Source of the DNA: an uncultured Lachnospiraceae bacterium
GTDB lineage: Bacteria; Bacillota; Clostridia; Lachnospirales; Lachnospiraceae
NCBI GenBank assembly: GCA_947648875.1
Contig: CANSPM010000016.1
Span: 1-64,000 of the forward strand
DNA: 64,000 bases
Direction of reading: 5' to 3'
Part shown: piece by piece, positions 34,974 to 43,464 of the stretch
How positions within the stretch are numbered: position 1 is the first letter of the stretch
Layout of the letters: every line of letters starts with the position of its first letter
Made by a program: the position numbers and the translations under genes
Notes under the pieces: model-generated
What the model was told of the DNA's origin: nothing
What the model saw: the letters and a program-made list of their open reading frames with translations, nothing else
The model's database searches: none

Positions 34974-35753
34974 ATGATTTTTATGGAGGAACGTCATCAA
35001 AAAATCACGGACTGTATTCAGCAAAACGGCAAGATTACCATAGCGGAGATTGTGCAGGAATATGGTATATCGGAGGAATCCGCGCGAAGGGATCTGCGCC
35101 TGTTGGAGCAGAAGGGAATTTGTAAAAGGACCCATGGAGGCGCGATTCTGTTGCAGCCGGTCAGTGTAAGACCACCTGTGAACCGTGATTTTGAGAGTAT
35201 GCCGGTTTTTGACAATTACAAGGCCATTGCATGCCGGGCTGCGGAGATGATCGGAGAGAATGAAACGATTTATCTGACGGGCGGATCGCTGGGATATCTT
35301 ATGATTCCCTTTTTGCCAAGAGACTTTCCTTATACTGTGGTGGTAAATTCGGTGGATATTGGAAAGGAACTCAGAAACTTTGATAATATGGAGGTCTATC
35401 TCGCCGGGGGGAAAATGCGGCAGAGTGGGTCACTGGTAGATAGTCTGGCCACAGAATTTGTAAGCCGGATCCACTTTGATCTCTGCTTTATCACCGGAGC
35501 GGGGCTGACAGCTTCCTTTGGACTGTCCAACGGAACGGACGAAACGGCGGCGTTTCAGCGTGCAGTGATCAAAAACAGCAGAAGAAAGGGTTTGCTGATG
35601 CCGGGAGCCAAAATTGGGTTGGATTCATTTATCAAAGTCTGTGAGGCGGATGTATTCAGCTTTGTTATCACAGATTGGGATTGCGTGGAGGACCAGATTA
35701 CTGCTCTTGAGGAAAAAATTTCTACAGTGATTGTTGTGGGAGATGCAAAATGA
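34974..35753 (+). CDS. DeoR/GlpR family transcriptional regulator
   Basis: A 259-residue sugar-responsive regulator. The N-terminal winged helix (RHQKITDCIQQNGKITIAEI, then YGISEESARRDLRLLEQKGI and RTHGGAIL) is the DeoR signature. The C-terminal DeoRC sensor domain has IYLTGGSLGYLMIPFL, VVVNSVDIGKEL, VYLAGGKMRQSGSLVDSLA and FDLCFITGAGL, the ISOCOT-type fold that binds phosphorylated sugars. GGAGG at 34962-34966 fixes the start. The direct repeat over its promoter suggests autoregulation. No sugar-metabolism gene follows; instead a tiny HTH gene overlaps its stop codon. Confidence 0.92.
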   Translation: MIFMEERHQKITDCIQQNGKITIAEIVQEYGISEESARRDLRLLEQKGICKRTHGGAILLQPVSVRPPVNRDFESMPVFDNYKAIACRAAEMIGENETIYLTGGSLGYLMIPFLPRDFPYTVVVNSVDIGKELRNFDNMEVYLAGGKMRQSGSLVDSLATEFVSRIHFDLCFITGAGLTASFGLSNGTDETAAFQRAVIKNSRRKGLLMPGAKIGLDSFIKVCEADVFSFVITDWDCVEDQITALEEKISTVIVVGDAK

Positions 35754-35938
35754 ATCGGGAGGAAAGGCTGCGAAATCTGATTCTGGATAGGTTTGTGAGT
35801 CTTCGGCAATTTTCCATCGAAGCGGATATTCCCTATAGCACGCTGATGACAATACTTTCCAGGGGAATCTCCGGCGCTTCATTTGATCTGGTCATTCGGA
35901 TCTGTAAAAAGCTGGAACTTGATCCCTGTGAACTATGA
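35750..35938 (+). CDS. Small helix-turn-helix protein
   Basis: Encodes 62 residues that form nearly a bare XRE/Cro-like HTH domain: FVSLRQFSIEADIPYSTLMT contains helices 2 and 3, followed by ILSRGISGASFDLVIRICKK. The start overlaps the DeoR stop (ATGA, 35750-35753), indicating translational coupling and coexpression. It has no effector domain, so it may act as a DNA-binding partner or modulate the larger regulator. It could also be a self-standing small repressor. No toxin partner is seen. Confidence 0.82.
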   Translation: MNREERLRNLILDRFVSLRQFSIEADIPYSTLMTILSRGISGASFDLVIRICKKLELDPCEL

Positions 35939-35962
35939 AATGTTTTGGTCACAGGAGACATG

Positions 35963-36000
35963 CGGGCGGCAGGGGCTCTATTTGTAGCCTCCTGCCGCCG
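35963..36000. repeat. GC-rich hairpin
   Basis: CGGGCGGCAGGGGCT (35963-35977) pairs with AGCCTCCTGCCGCCG (35986-36000) with two mismatched positions. It lies 25 bp after the HTH gene; T residues follow only weakly, so it may act as a poor terminator. Confidence 0.5.
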
Positions 36001-36080
36001 TACTTCTCATTTCACATCTTTCTGCATACCATTCTTATGTCTGTAATACTTCCTGAGACGTGTTTATTGTGCCGCATTCG

Positions 36081-36111
36081 AGAACAGGAAGCAGCTTCTG
36101 CTTCCTGTTCT
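36081..36111. repeat. Perfect 14-bp hairpin between convergent genes
   Basis: AGAACAGGAAGCAG (36081-36094) pairs with CTGCTTCCTGTTCT (36098-36111) around a 3-nt loop. It lies 55 bp before the end of the minus-strand gene at 36166, so it could terminate both converging transcripts, though T tracts are weak. Confidence 0.6.
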
Positions 36112-36165
36112 ATTGTATGGATCGTTATTTAAAATTTTTATTCCAATGACTGTAATCTTTTAGTC

Positions 36166-39100
36166 TTAGTTCTCTAAATTCCTGTTGGCAGTGGATAGCA
36201 TCAGTTTGATGCGGTTGAGCTGATTCACCTCGCTGGCGCCGGGGTCGTAGTCAATGGCCACGATGTTGGATGCCGGGTAAGCCTTCCGCAGTGCCTTGAT
36301 CACGCCCTTGCCCACCACATGGTTGGGCAGACAGCCAAAGGGCTGCGTGCAGACGATGTTAGGTACGTTTTCATGAATCAGTTCCACCATCTCTCCGGTG
36401 AGAAACCAACCCTCGCCGGTCTGGTTGCCGATAGACACAATGGGTTTGGCATATTCCACGATTTCCCGGATGGGTGTGGGCGGATCAAAATGTTCGCTCT
36501 TGGCGAAAGCCTTGACCGCAGCCCCGCGAAGTACATGCTCGATGGCCCAGATGCCCAGAGAAGACAGTCTTGCGGCTTTTTTGCTGGTACCCAGATGTTC
36601 TGCCTTGTAAATCTGGTTATAGAAACAGTACAACATGAAGTCCATCAGATCAGGGACTACAGCCTCTGCTCCTTCGGCCTCCAGCAGTTCTACCAGGTGG
36701 TTGTTGCCGGCAGGAGAGAATTTTACCAGGATTTCGCCCACAATACCCACCCGAGGCTTTTTGACATTCCGCAGAGGTACGGCGTCAAATTCCCGGATCA
36801 TCTTCCTGCACATGCCAGGGAATTTAGCCAGATTAATATGTTTGGCAGACACATAATCCTGGGCAATTTTCAGCCATTTCTGGTGTAGGGCTTCCACACT
36901 GCCGGTTACTTCCTCGTAAGGACGCATGCGATAGATACAGCGCATGAAGATATCCCCGATCTGAGCGGCCAGCGCCGCCCGTATAAGCAGGTTCAGGTTC
37001 AGATGAAAGCCGGGGTTGGTCTCTATACTGCCCAGATTCAGGGAAATCACAGGAATCTGGGACATGCCCGCTTTTTCCAGCGCCCGGCGGATGAAACCGA
37101 TATAGTTGGTAGCCCGGCAGCCGCCTCCGGTCTGGGTCATAATAACAGCTGTTTTGTTTAAGTCGTACTTGCCGGAAAGCAGCGCCTCCATGATCTGACC
37201 TACCACCAGCAGAGAAGGATAGCAGGCGTCATTGTTTACATACTTTAATCCCACATCCACAGAATGCTTATTGTCGTTTGTAAGCACCTCAAAATGGTAG
37301 CCGCAGGAGGCAAAGGCCTTTTCAAAGATGTCAAAATGGAGGGGGGACATCTGCGGGCAAAGGATAGTATAATCCCGGCGCATCTCCTCAGTAAACTGCA
37401 CTTTCCGGATGGCACTGGAATGGATGGCGCGCTGCTCCGCTTTCTGCTCTCGCACCCGAATGGCGGACAGGAGAGAGCGCACGCGAATGCGGGCGGCTCC
37501 CAGATTGTTTACCTCGTCGATCTTAAGGCAGGTATAGATCTTGCCGGAGCCGGAGAGAATATCATTTACCTGATCCGTGGTCACTGCGTCCAGGCCGCAG
37601 CCGAAAGAGTTCAGCTGAATCAGGTCCAGATTATCCACCAGCTTTACATAGCTGGCGGCAGCGTACAGCCGGGAGTGATACATCCACTGGTCAGAGACGA
37701 TCAGAGGCCGTTCCGGGGCCGTCAGGTGGGAGATAGAATCTTCCGTCAGCACAGCAATGTCATAGGAAGTAATCAATTCTGGAATACCGTGGTTGATTTC
37801 CGGGTCTATATGGTAGGGACGGCCGGCCAGCACGATTCCCCTTTTGCCGGTCTGCTTTAAGTATTGCAGGGTCTCCTCGCCTTTATCCCGCATGTCCTGA
37901 CGGGCTTTTTCCAGTTCGTTCCAGGCCTTTTCCACGGCCTGGCGGATCTCCTTTGCAGGAAGTTCCATGAATTCCCCGATCAGAGCGTCGGCTATGGTCT
38001 CCTGGCTGGTAAAAGCCATAAAAGGATTACGGAATGTGATATTTTCACTCTTGATTTCTTCTACATTATTTTTAATATTTTCCGAGTAGGAGGTCACTAT
38101 GGGGCAATTATAGTGATTATTGGCATCTCCAAACTCATTTCTCTCATAAAAGAGGGCAGGGTAGAAGATAAATTTAACGCCCTGTTTGATCAGCCAGTTT
38201 ACATGCCCGTGGGCCAGCTTGGCCGGATAGCATTCGGATTCGCTGGGGATGGACTCTATGCCCAGTTCGTAGATCTGGCGCGTGGACAGAGGTGAGAGTA
38301 CCACCCGATAGCCCAGGCTGGTAAAAAAGCTGTGCCAGAACGGGTAGTTTTCGTACATATTCAGCACTCTGGGGATGCCTACCACCCCTCTGGGGGCCTC
38401 GTCGGCGGGCAGAGATTCGTAATCAAACAGGCGTTTTAACTTGTACTCAAAAAGGTTGGGAACGTTGTGGGCGTTTTTCTGACCGCCGATGCCCCGCTCG
38501 CAGCGATTGCCGGATATATACTGCCGTCCGCCGGAGAACTTGTTGATGGTGAGGCGGCAGTTATTGGTACAGCCTTTGCATTTAGCCATGCTGGTGTCAA
38601 ACTGTAGATTGCAGATCTGCTCATAGGAGAGCATGGAGGTGTGATAGCCTGCGCTACAGTCTGTTTCACTACTCCTGTCATGGCGGGAAACGCAGTCAGC
38701 CCCACAGCACTGCGTATAACGTTCCCGCGCGATCAGGGCAGCGCCGAAAGCGCCCATGATACCGGCGATATCCGGGCGTATGGCTTCACAGCCCGCTATT
38801 TTCTCAAAACTGCGCAGTACGGCGTCATTATAGAAAGTGCCGCCCTGGACCACGATCTCTCTGCCCAGTTCCGAAGCGTCGGAAACCTTTATTACCTTAA
38901 ATAATGCATTTTTAATCACGGAATAGGCCAGTCCTGCGGAAATATCCGCCACGCTGGCCCCTTCTTTTTGGGCCTGTTTTACCTTGGAGTTCATAAACAC
39001 GGTACAGCGGGTGCCCAGGTCGATGGGATGCTGGGCAAACAAAGCAGCCTTTGCAAAGTCCTGGACGCTGTAGTTCAGGGATTTTGCAAAAGTTTCTATA

Positions 39101-40569
39101 AAGGAACCGCAGCCGGAGGAACACGCTTCGTTGAGCTGAACGCTGTCCACGGTCTGGTTCTTGATTTTGATGCATTTCATGTCCTGGCCCCCAATATCCA
39201 GGATGCAGTCCACCTGGGGATTGAAGAAAGCGGCGGCATAGTAGTGGGCTACAGTTTCCACCTCTCCGTCGTCCAACAGGAAAGCGGCCTTCATCAGGGC
39301 CTCGCCGTAGCCGGTGGAGCAGGAGCGGACGATCTGCACGTCCTCCGGCAGCTGCTCATAGATCTCCTTCAGGGAACGGATGGCTGTCTTAAGCGGACTG
39401 CCGTCGTTGTTGCTGTAAAAGGAGTACAGCAGAGAGCCGTCCTCGCCCACCAGGGCAATCTTGGTGGTGGTGGAACCGGCGTCAATGCCCAGATAAGCGT
39501 TGCCATGATAGGAGGCCAGGTCTCCGGCGCCTACTTTATGCCGGGCATGGCGGGCTTTAAAAGCATCATATTCCTCCTGCCCGACAAAGAGGGGGTCCAT
39601 GCGTTCCACCTCGAACTCCATCTTGATTTCTCCGGAGAGTTTTGCCACCATCTCTTCCAGGGTGCAGCGGCTCTCTTCTTTGGCGTTCATGGCCGAGCCT
39701 ATGGCAGCGAAAAGATGGGAGTTGTCCGTGTCCATAATATGTTCTTCGTCCAGCTTTAAAGTGCGGATAAAAGCCTTTTTCAACTCTGATAAAAAGTGCA
39801 GAGGGCCTCCCAGAAAAGCCACATGTCCTCGGATGGGTTTGCCGCAGGCAAGCCCGGAGATGGTCTGGTTGACCACTGCCTGGAAGATGGAGGCAGCCAA
39901 GTCCTCCTTGGTGGCACCCTCGTTAATCAGGGGCTGAATATCGGTCTTGGCAAACACGCCGCAGCGCGCGGCAATGGTGTAGAGAGACTGAAAATTTTTG
40001 GCGTACTCATTAAGACCTGCGGCATCTGTCTGAATCAGGGAGGCCATCTGGTCGATAAAAGAGCCTGTACCACCGGCGCAGATGCCGTTCATGCGCTGTT
40101 CCACATTGCCTCCCTCAAAATATATGATCTTGGCGTCCTCGCCGCCCAGTTCAATGGCCACGTCGGTCCGGGGGGCCAGTTCTTTCAGCGCGGTGGCTAC
40201 GGCAATCACTTCCTGGGTAAAAGGTACGCCCAGGTGGTTTGCCAGAGTCAGTCCCCCGGAGCCTGTGATCATGGGGCGCAGCAGGGCGTTGCCCAACATG
40301 TCATAGGCCTTTTGCAGCAGGGAGGACAGAGTCTCCCGAATATTGGCATAGTGCCGCTGGTAGTCGGAAAAGAGAACTTCGTGCTTTTTATCTAACAGGG
40401 CGATCTTGACAGTGGTGGAACCGATGTCAATACCCAGAGTATATTCGGGGAGACACTGATTATCTTCTGTACGCATATTGCGGGTTACACCTGCAACCTT
40501 GCAGGAATCCGCAGTGGGCTGCATAACATTCAAATCCTCTGCGCCGCAGCTGATACAGTTCTTGTTCAT
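36166..40569 (-). CDS. Acyl-CoA dehydratase activase-related multidomain protein
   Basis: A 1467-residue fusion. Two ASKHA ATPase modules of the BcrAD/BadFG/HgdC type come first: [18 protein letters not shown] near residue 45 and [16 protein letters not shown] near 367. Each has Cys residues that in the activase bind a bridging [4Fe-4S] cluster ([13 protein letters not shown] and [23 protein letters not shown] and [10 protein letters not shown]). A Cys-rich linker ([18 protein letters not shown]) leads to a DUF2229-like region ([17 protein letters not shown]) and a C-terminal region resembling HgdB-type dehydratase subunits. By analogy it couples ATP hydrolysis to low-potential electron transfer; the substrate dehydratase is not known. 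It has its own promoter (40658-40686) and no cotranscribed partner. Confidence 0.92.
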   Translation of the reverse strand: MNKNCISCGAEDLNVMQPTADSCKVAGVTRNMRTEDNQCLPEYTLGIDIGSTTVKIALLDKKHEVLFSDYQRHYANIRETLSSLLQKAYDMLGNALLRPMITGSGGLTLANHLGVPFTQEVIAVATALKELAPRTDVAIELGGEDAKIIYFEGGNVEQRMNGICAGGTGSFIDQMASLIQTDAAGLNEYAKNFQSLYTIAARCGVFAKTDIQPLINEGATKEDLAASIFQAVVNQTISGLACGKPIRGHVAFLGGPLHFLSELKKAFIRTLKLDEEHIMDTDNSHLFAAIGSAMNAKEESRCTLEEMVAKLSGEIKMEFEVERMDPLFVGQEEYDAFKARHARHKVGAGDLASYHGNAYLGIDAGSTTTKIALVGEDGSLLYSFYSNNDGSPLKTAIRSLKEIYEQLPEDVQIVRSCSTGYGEALMKAAFLLDDGEVETVAHYYAAAFFNPQVDCILDIGGQDMKCIKIKNQTVDSVQLNEACSSGCGSFIETFAKSLNYSVQDFAKAALFAQHPIDLGTRCTVFMNSKVKQAQKEGASVADISAGLAYSVIKNALFKVIKVSDASELGREIVVQGGTFYNDAVLRSFEKIAGCEAIRPDIAGIMGAFGAALIARERYTQCCGADCVSRHDRSSETDCSAGYHTSMLSYEQICNLQFDTSMAKCKGCTNNCRLTINKFSGGRQYISGNRCERGIGGQKNAHNVPNLFEYKLKRLFDYESLPADEAPRGVVGIPRVLNMYENYPFWHSFFTSLGYRVVLSPLSTRQIYELGIESIPSESECYPAKLAHGHVNWLIKQGVKFIFYPALFYERNEFGDANNHYNCPIVTSYSENIKNNVEEIKSENITFRNPFMAFTSQETIADALIGEFMELPAKEIRQAVEKAWNELEKARQDMRDKGEETLQYLKQTGKRGIVLAGRPYHIDPEINHGIPELITSYDIAVLTEDSISHLTAPERPLIVSDQWMYHSRLYAAASYVKLVDNLDLIQLNSFGCGLDAVTTDQVNDILSGSGKIYTCLKIDEVNNLGAARIRVRSLLSAIRVREQKAEQRAIHSSAIRKVQFTEEMRRDYTILCPQMSPLHFDIFEKAFASCGYHFEVLTNDNKHSVDVGLKYVNNDACYPSLLVVGQIMEALLSGKYDLNKTAVIMTQTGGGCRATNYIGFIRRALEKAGMSQIPVISLNLGSIETNPGFHLNLNLLIRAALAAQIGDIFMRCIYRMRPYEEVTGSVEALHQKWLKIAQDYVSAKHINLAKFPGMCRKMIREFDAVPLRNVKKPRVGIVGEILVKFSPAGNNHLVELLEAEGAEAVVPDLMDFMLYCFYNQIYKAEHLGTSKKAARLSSLGIWAIEHVLRGAAVKAFAKSEHFDPPTPIREIVEYAKPIVSIGNQTGEGWFLTGEMVELIHENVPNIVCTQPFGCLPNHVVGKGVIKALRKAYPASNIVAIDYDPGASEVNQLNRIKLMLSTANRNLEN

Positions 40570-40657
40570 ATAAAAACATCCTTTCTGGATCAGATTAATG
40601 GTTTACAGCCATCTGTTCAATCTATGAAAGAGGGCTGACTTTTAAGCATTCCCCGAC

Positions 40658-40686
40658 ATTATACGACAGAAAAGGTGAAAATGCAA
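40658..40686 (-). promoter_or_regulatory. Promoter of the dehydratase activase gene
   Basis: On the minus strand TTGCAT (plus-strand ATGCAA at 40681-40686), 17-bp spacer and a perfect TATAAT (plus-strand ATTATA at 40658-40663). Confidence 0.75.
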
Positions 40687-40954
40687 CGGATTGCGAGTCG
40701 GAGACGGTGTTAAATTTTTGTAAATAGGTTTCTTTTATGGATTCTGTGCTTAAGAATAGGTATGGTAGGAATGGTTGGAAATGTCTGACAAGTCATAACC
40801 AGAGTATGTATCCCGATGCATCCAAAGACGGGGCGATGGCAGATCGGTTGTTTATGGCACGGAAACTGTAGGGGAAAAATAGGCGTCAAAGCGCCCAGAG
40901 CTGCAACAGAATGGGAATAATATGTAAAATGATTATTAAATCGTGTTTATTGAG

Positions 40955-40983
40955 TTTACTTTTTGGTCGGTGGATGGTACAAT
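40955..40983 (+). promoter_or_regulatory. Promoter of the rhomboid-like gene
   Basis: TTTACT (40955-40960), 17-bp spacer and TACAAT (40978-40983), 40 bp before the start codon. Confidence 0.6.
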
Positions 40984-41022
40984 TTTAAATTATATATACT
41001 TTCAAGAAAATTGGAGGTTCCC

Positions 41023-41901
41023 ATGAGTAATTTTGAAAAAAAATTTGGAAAATACGCCATAAGAAATATCTCTCTGATGCTGATCATGTGTTATGGAGTG
41101 GGATATGCAATACAGCTGATCGGGGACGGTTTTTTAAACTTCTTGACCCTGGACCCCTATAAGATACTGCACGGACAGATCTGGAGGATTGTGACCTGGA
41201 TCATTGTGCCGCCCTCGTCGTTCAATCTCTTTACGATTATCATGCTGTTTTTCTATTACTCTGTGGGTACCACGCTGGAGCGCACCTGGGGGACTTACCG
41301 CTACAATGTGTATCTGTTTTCCGGTATGCTCTTTACGGTGCTGGGCAGCTTTGTGGCCCTGGGACTCTGCTATCTGTTTCAGGGGGATGTGATGGCCATT
41401 CCAGGCAGCGCCGAATCCCTGTGCGCATTTTACAGCACTCAGTTCAGCACCTATTATATCAACATGTCCATCCTGCTGGCCTTTGCCGCTACTTTCCCGG
41501 ATATGCAGGTGCTTCTGATGTTTGTAATCCCGGTAAAAATGAAGTGGCTTGGTATCATTTACGGTGTCATGCTGGTGTTTGACCTGTTCCAGAATGTGGG
41601 AAGTCCGCTGACCGGAATCTTCTACCGGACCGCTATTGTGGCATCTCTGCTGAATTTTGTAATCTTTTGGATTACCAGCAGGAGCCATATCAATATGTCT
41701 CCCAGGGAGATCCGGCGTCGACAGGAATTTCGGCATGAAGTGAAAAAGAATATGAAAATGAGCGGTCACAAATGCGCTGTCTGTGGAAGGACAGACGCAG
41801 ATGATCCCACGCTGGAGTTCCGGTTCTGTTCTAAATGTGAGGGCAATTATGAATATTGCCAAAACCATATATTTACCCATGAGCATGTGAAGAAGCAGTG
41901 A
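41023..41901 (+). CDS. Rhomboid-like membrane protein with C-terminal zinc ribbon
   Basis: A 292-residue protein with about six membrane segments. The early part matches the rhomboid layout: HGQIWRIVTWIIVPPS, then FNLFTIIMLFFYYSVGTTLE and RTWGTYRYNVYLFSG, the L1-loop region. The catalytic GxSG of segment 4 is replaced by YYINMSILLAF, and no His occurs in the last segment (TAIVASLLNFVIFW), so it is probably a pseudoprotease. The soluble tail has CAVCGRTDADD, CSKCEG and YCQNHIFTHEH, a likely zinc-binding ribbon. Ribosome site GGAGGT at 41013-41018. The role may be membrane protein binding or quality control. Confidence 0.8.
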   Translation: MSNFEKKFGKYAIRNISLMLIMCYGVGYAIQLIGDGFLNFLTLDPYKILHGQIWRIVTWIIVPPSSFNLFTIIMLFFYYSVGTTLERTWGTYRYNVYLFSGMLFTVLGSFVALGLCYLFQGDVMAIPGSAESLCAFYSTQFSTYYINMSILLAFAATFPDMQVLLMFVIPVKMKWLGIIYGVMLVFDLFQNVGSPLTGIFYRTAIVASLLNFVIFWITSRSHINMSPREIRRRQEFRHEVKKNMKMSGHKCAVCGRTDADDPTLEFRFCSKCEGNYEYCQNHIFTHEHVKKQ

Positions 41902-42088
41902 AAATCTGTCAGGACTCTTAAAATATTCGATACTGAAATGGAGTTTTGAGGGTTTGCAGGTAACCGAAGAGCAAAAAGGTTGTCTATTTATATAGAGAAA
42001 AGCATATTCGATTCTTGCGTGTGGGCGCAAAGAGTATGCAAGATTATGAGGAAGCAGGGTCAATCTGAAAGTAAGAGGGGAAAAGGGA

Positions 42089-42826
42089 ATGCATCAGGAA
42101 GTCTTATTTGCCCGGATATTGGAGCAGGTCAGGGAGCAGGCTGCCGACCAGGGAGGCTGGATCGCTGAGGAGGATGTGCAGGAGGCGTTTGCCTCTCTGG
42201 GACTCAACGGAGAACAGTTGCAGATGGTCTATGATTATCTGGTGAAACACAAAATCGGTATAGGCGCACCAGTGGACTTGGACGATTATCTGACAGATGA
42301 GGAAAAAAACTATCTACAGAATTACCTGGACGAGCTGGAGAATCTGCCCAAGGCGAGTTCGGGGGAGAAGGAGGCCGTCACTCTCTCCGCCATGGCGGGG
42401 GATCTGGATGCTCAGGGACAGCTGTCGATCATTTATCTGCCGGATGTGGTGGAGGTGGCCAGGCTATACAGCGGACAGGGAGTACCTCTGGAGGACTTAA
42501 TTGGAGAGGGCAATCTGGCATTGTCCATGGGAGTAACCATGCTGGGTGCGCTGGAGCGCGCCGACGAGGTTCAGGGTATGCTGGGCAAAATGATGATGGA
42601 TGCAATGGAGGATCTGATACAGCAGCAACAAACTACGGAAAAAGCGGATCAGAAGATGACTGAACGGATGAACATGGTACTGGAGGCGGCGCGTTGCCTG
42701 TCGGAGGAAATGCATCGCAAGGTGACGGTGGAAGAACTGGCCCAGGAGACAAGGTTTTCAGAGAAAGCCATTCGGGAAGCCATACGCCTCAGCGGTCATC
42801 AGATCGAATATCTGGAGGATACCTGA
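42089..42826 (+). CDS. Sigma-70-like protein lacking regions 2.4 and 4
   Basis: A 245-residue protein. The N-terminal 55 residues resemble sigma region 1.1 (helix, GGWIAEEDVQEAFASLGL, then a helix ending in HKIGIG). Residues about 110-150 resemble regions 2.1-2.2, the main core-RNA-polymerase contact: LPDVVEVARLYSGQGVPLED followed by LIGEGNLALSMGV. The melting and -10 recognition segment that should follow is missing; instead there are helices and a region-3-like part (HRKVTVEELAQETRFSEKAI). No region 4 is present. It could bind polymerase without recognising promoters, or be a degenerate sigma. Start supported by GAGGGGAAAAGGG. Followed by a gene 73 bp downstream. Confidence 0.78.
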   Translation: MHQEVLFARILEQVREQAADQGGWIAEEDVQEAFASLGLNGEQLQMVYDYLVKHKIGIGAPVDLDDYLTDEEKNYLQNYLDELENLPKASSGEKEAVTLSAMAGDLDAQGQLSIIYLPDVVEVARLYSGQGVPLEDLIGEGNLALSMGVTMLGALERADEVQGMLGKMMMDAMEDLIQQQQTTEKADQKMTERMNMVLEAARCLSEEMHRKVTVEELAQETRFSEKAIREAIRLSGHQIEYLEDT

Positions 42827-42899
42827 TGGCATGCGCACAATTGTTTAATGACAGGATGCTGGGGACAGCGTTGACAATATCCGCAGAAAGGAAAGCCTG

Positions 42900-43337
42900 A
42901 TGCTGTTACAGAAGCAGATTTATGAGGATTACAAATATGTGATGGCGGATGTGGGGAATGTGTATCTGGGGGCCAGATATTCCTACGGGGAGCTTTTGCG
43001 AAACGAGGATGTGCCGTTTAAAATCCGTGCCATCGTGGAACGATATATTCTGCCGCAGACGGACTCGGAGACCACGTTGGAAAGCGAATTTTACCATATG
43101 ACGGCCGACAGTTTTACCTATCGTACCTACAGACAGCTGAAAGCCAGGGTGAAATGCACGAGACTGGCGGAGAAAAGGAGCCTTTTTTTCGGGGGAAAGA
43201 AAAGAAAGGTCTATATCACGGAGATTATAGGGCTGGAGAATTTTGTAAAGATGTCCCCGGCTCAGAAACAGGCCCAGGGGATACTGATACAGGAGATCCT
43301 ATTTGACAAGCTGGCCATGATGGTATTTACGGTGTAG
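42900..43337 (+). CDS. Hypothetical protein downstream of the sigma-like gene
   Basis: Encodes 145 residues, mixed alpha/beta and basic, with no membrane segment. It has a DYKYVMADVGNVYLGARYSY start, a Lys/Arg-rich middle (LKARVKCTRLAEKRSLFFGG) and a helical end. I do not recognise the family. AGAAAGGAAAG lies before the ATG at 42900. The gap to the sigma-like gene is 73 bp and both are on the same strand, so joint transcription is likely. Confidence 0.7.
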   Translation: MLLQKQIYEDYKYVMADVGNVYLGARYSYGELLRNEDVPFKIRAIVERYILPQTDSETTLESEFYHMTADSFTYRTYRQLKARVKCTRLAEKRSLFFGGKKRKVYITEIIGLENFVKMSPAQKQAQGILIQEILFDKLAMMVFTV

Positions 43338-43464
43338 ACTCACAGACAATGGAGCCTTGAAACGGCATGGCACGGAGGACGATAGCGTCCGGATCTTTAT
43401 TAGGTATTCTTTTCGTTTACAGGAAATGTGCCGCACAACAAATTCATTAAGAGAGGACGATATT

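Larger units (their letters stand above)
40570..41022. other. Divergent promoter region
   Basis: No gene is seen. Outward promoters lie at 40658-40686 (minus) and 40955-40983 (plus). The roughly 270 bp between them hold no recognised element. Confidence 0.6.

Noticed and set aside
38968..39759. 263-codon plus-strand frame rich in Gly and hydrophobic residues
   Set aside because: Antisense to the ATPase modules of the dehydratase activase; composition mirrors the opposite strand.
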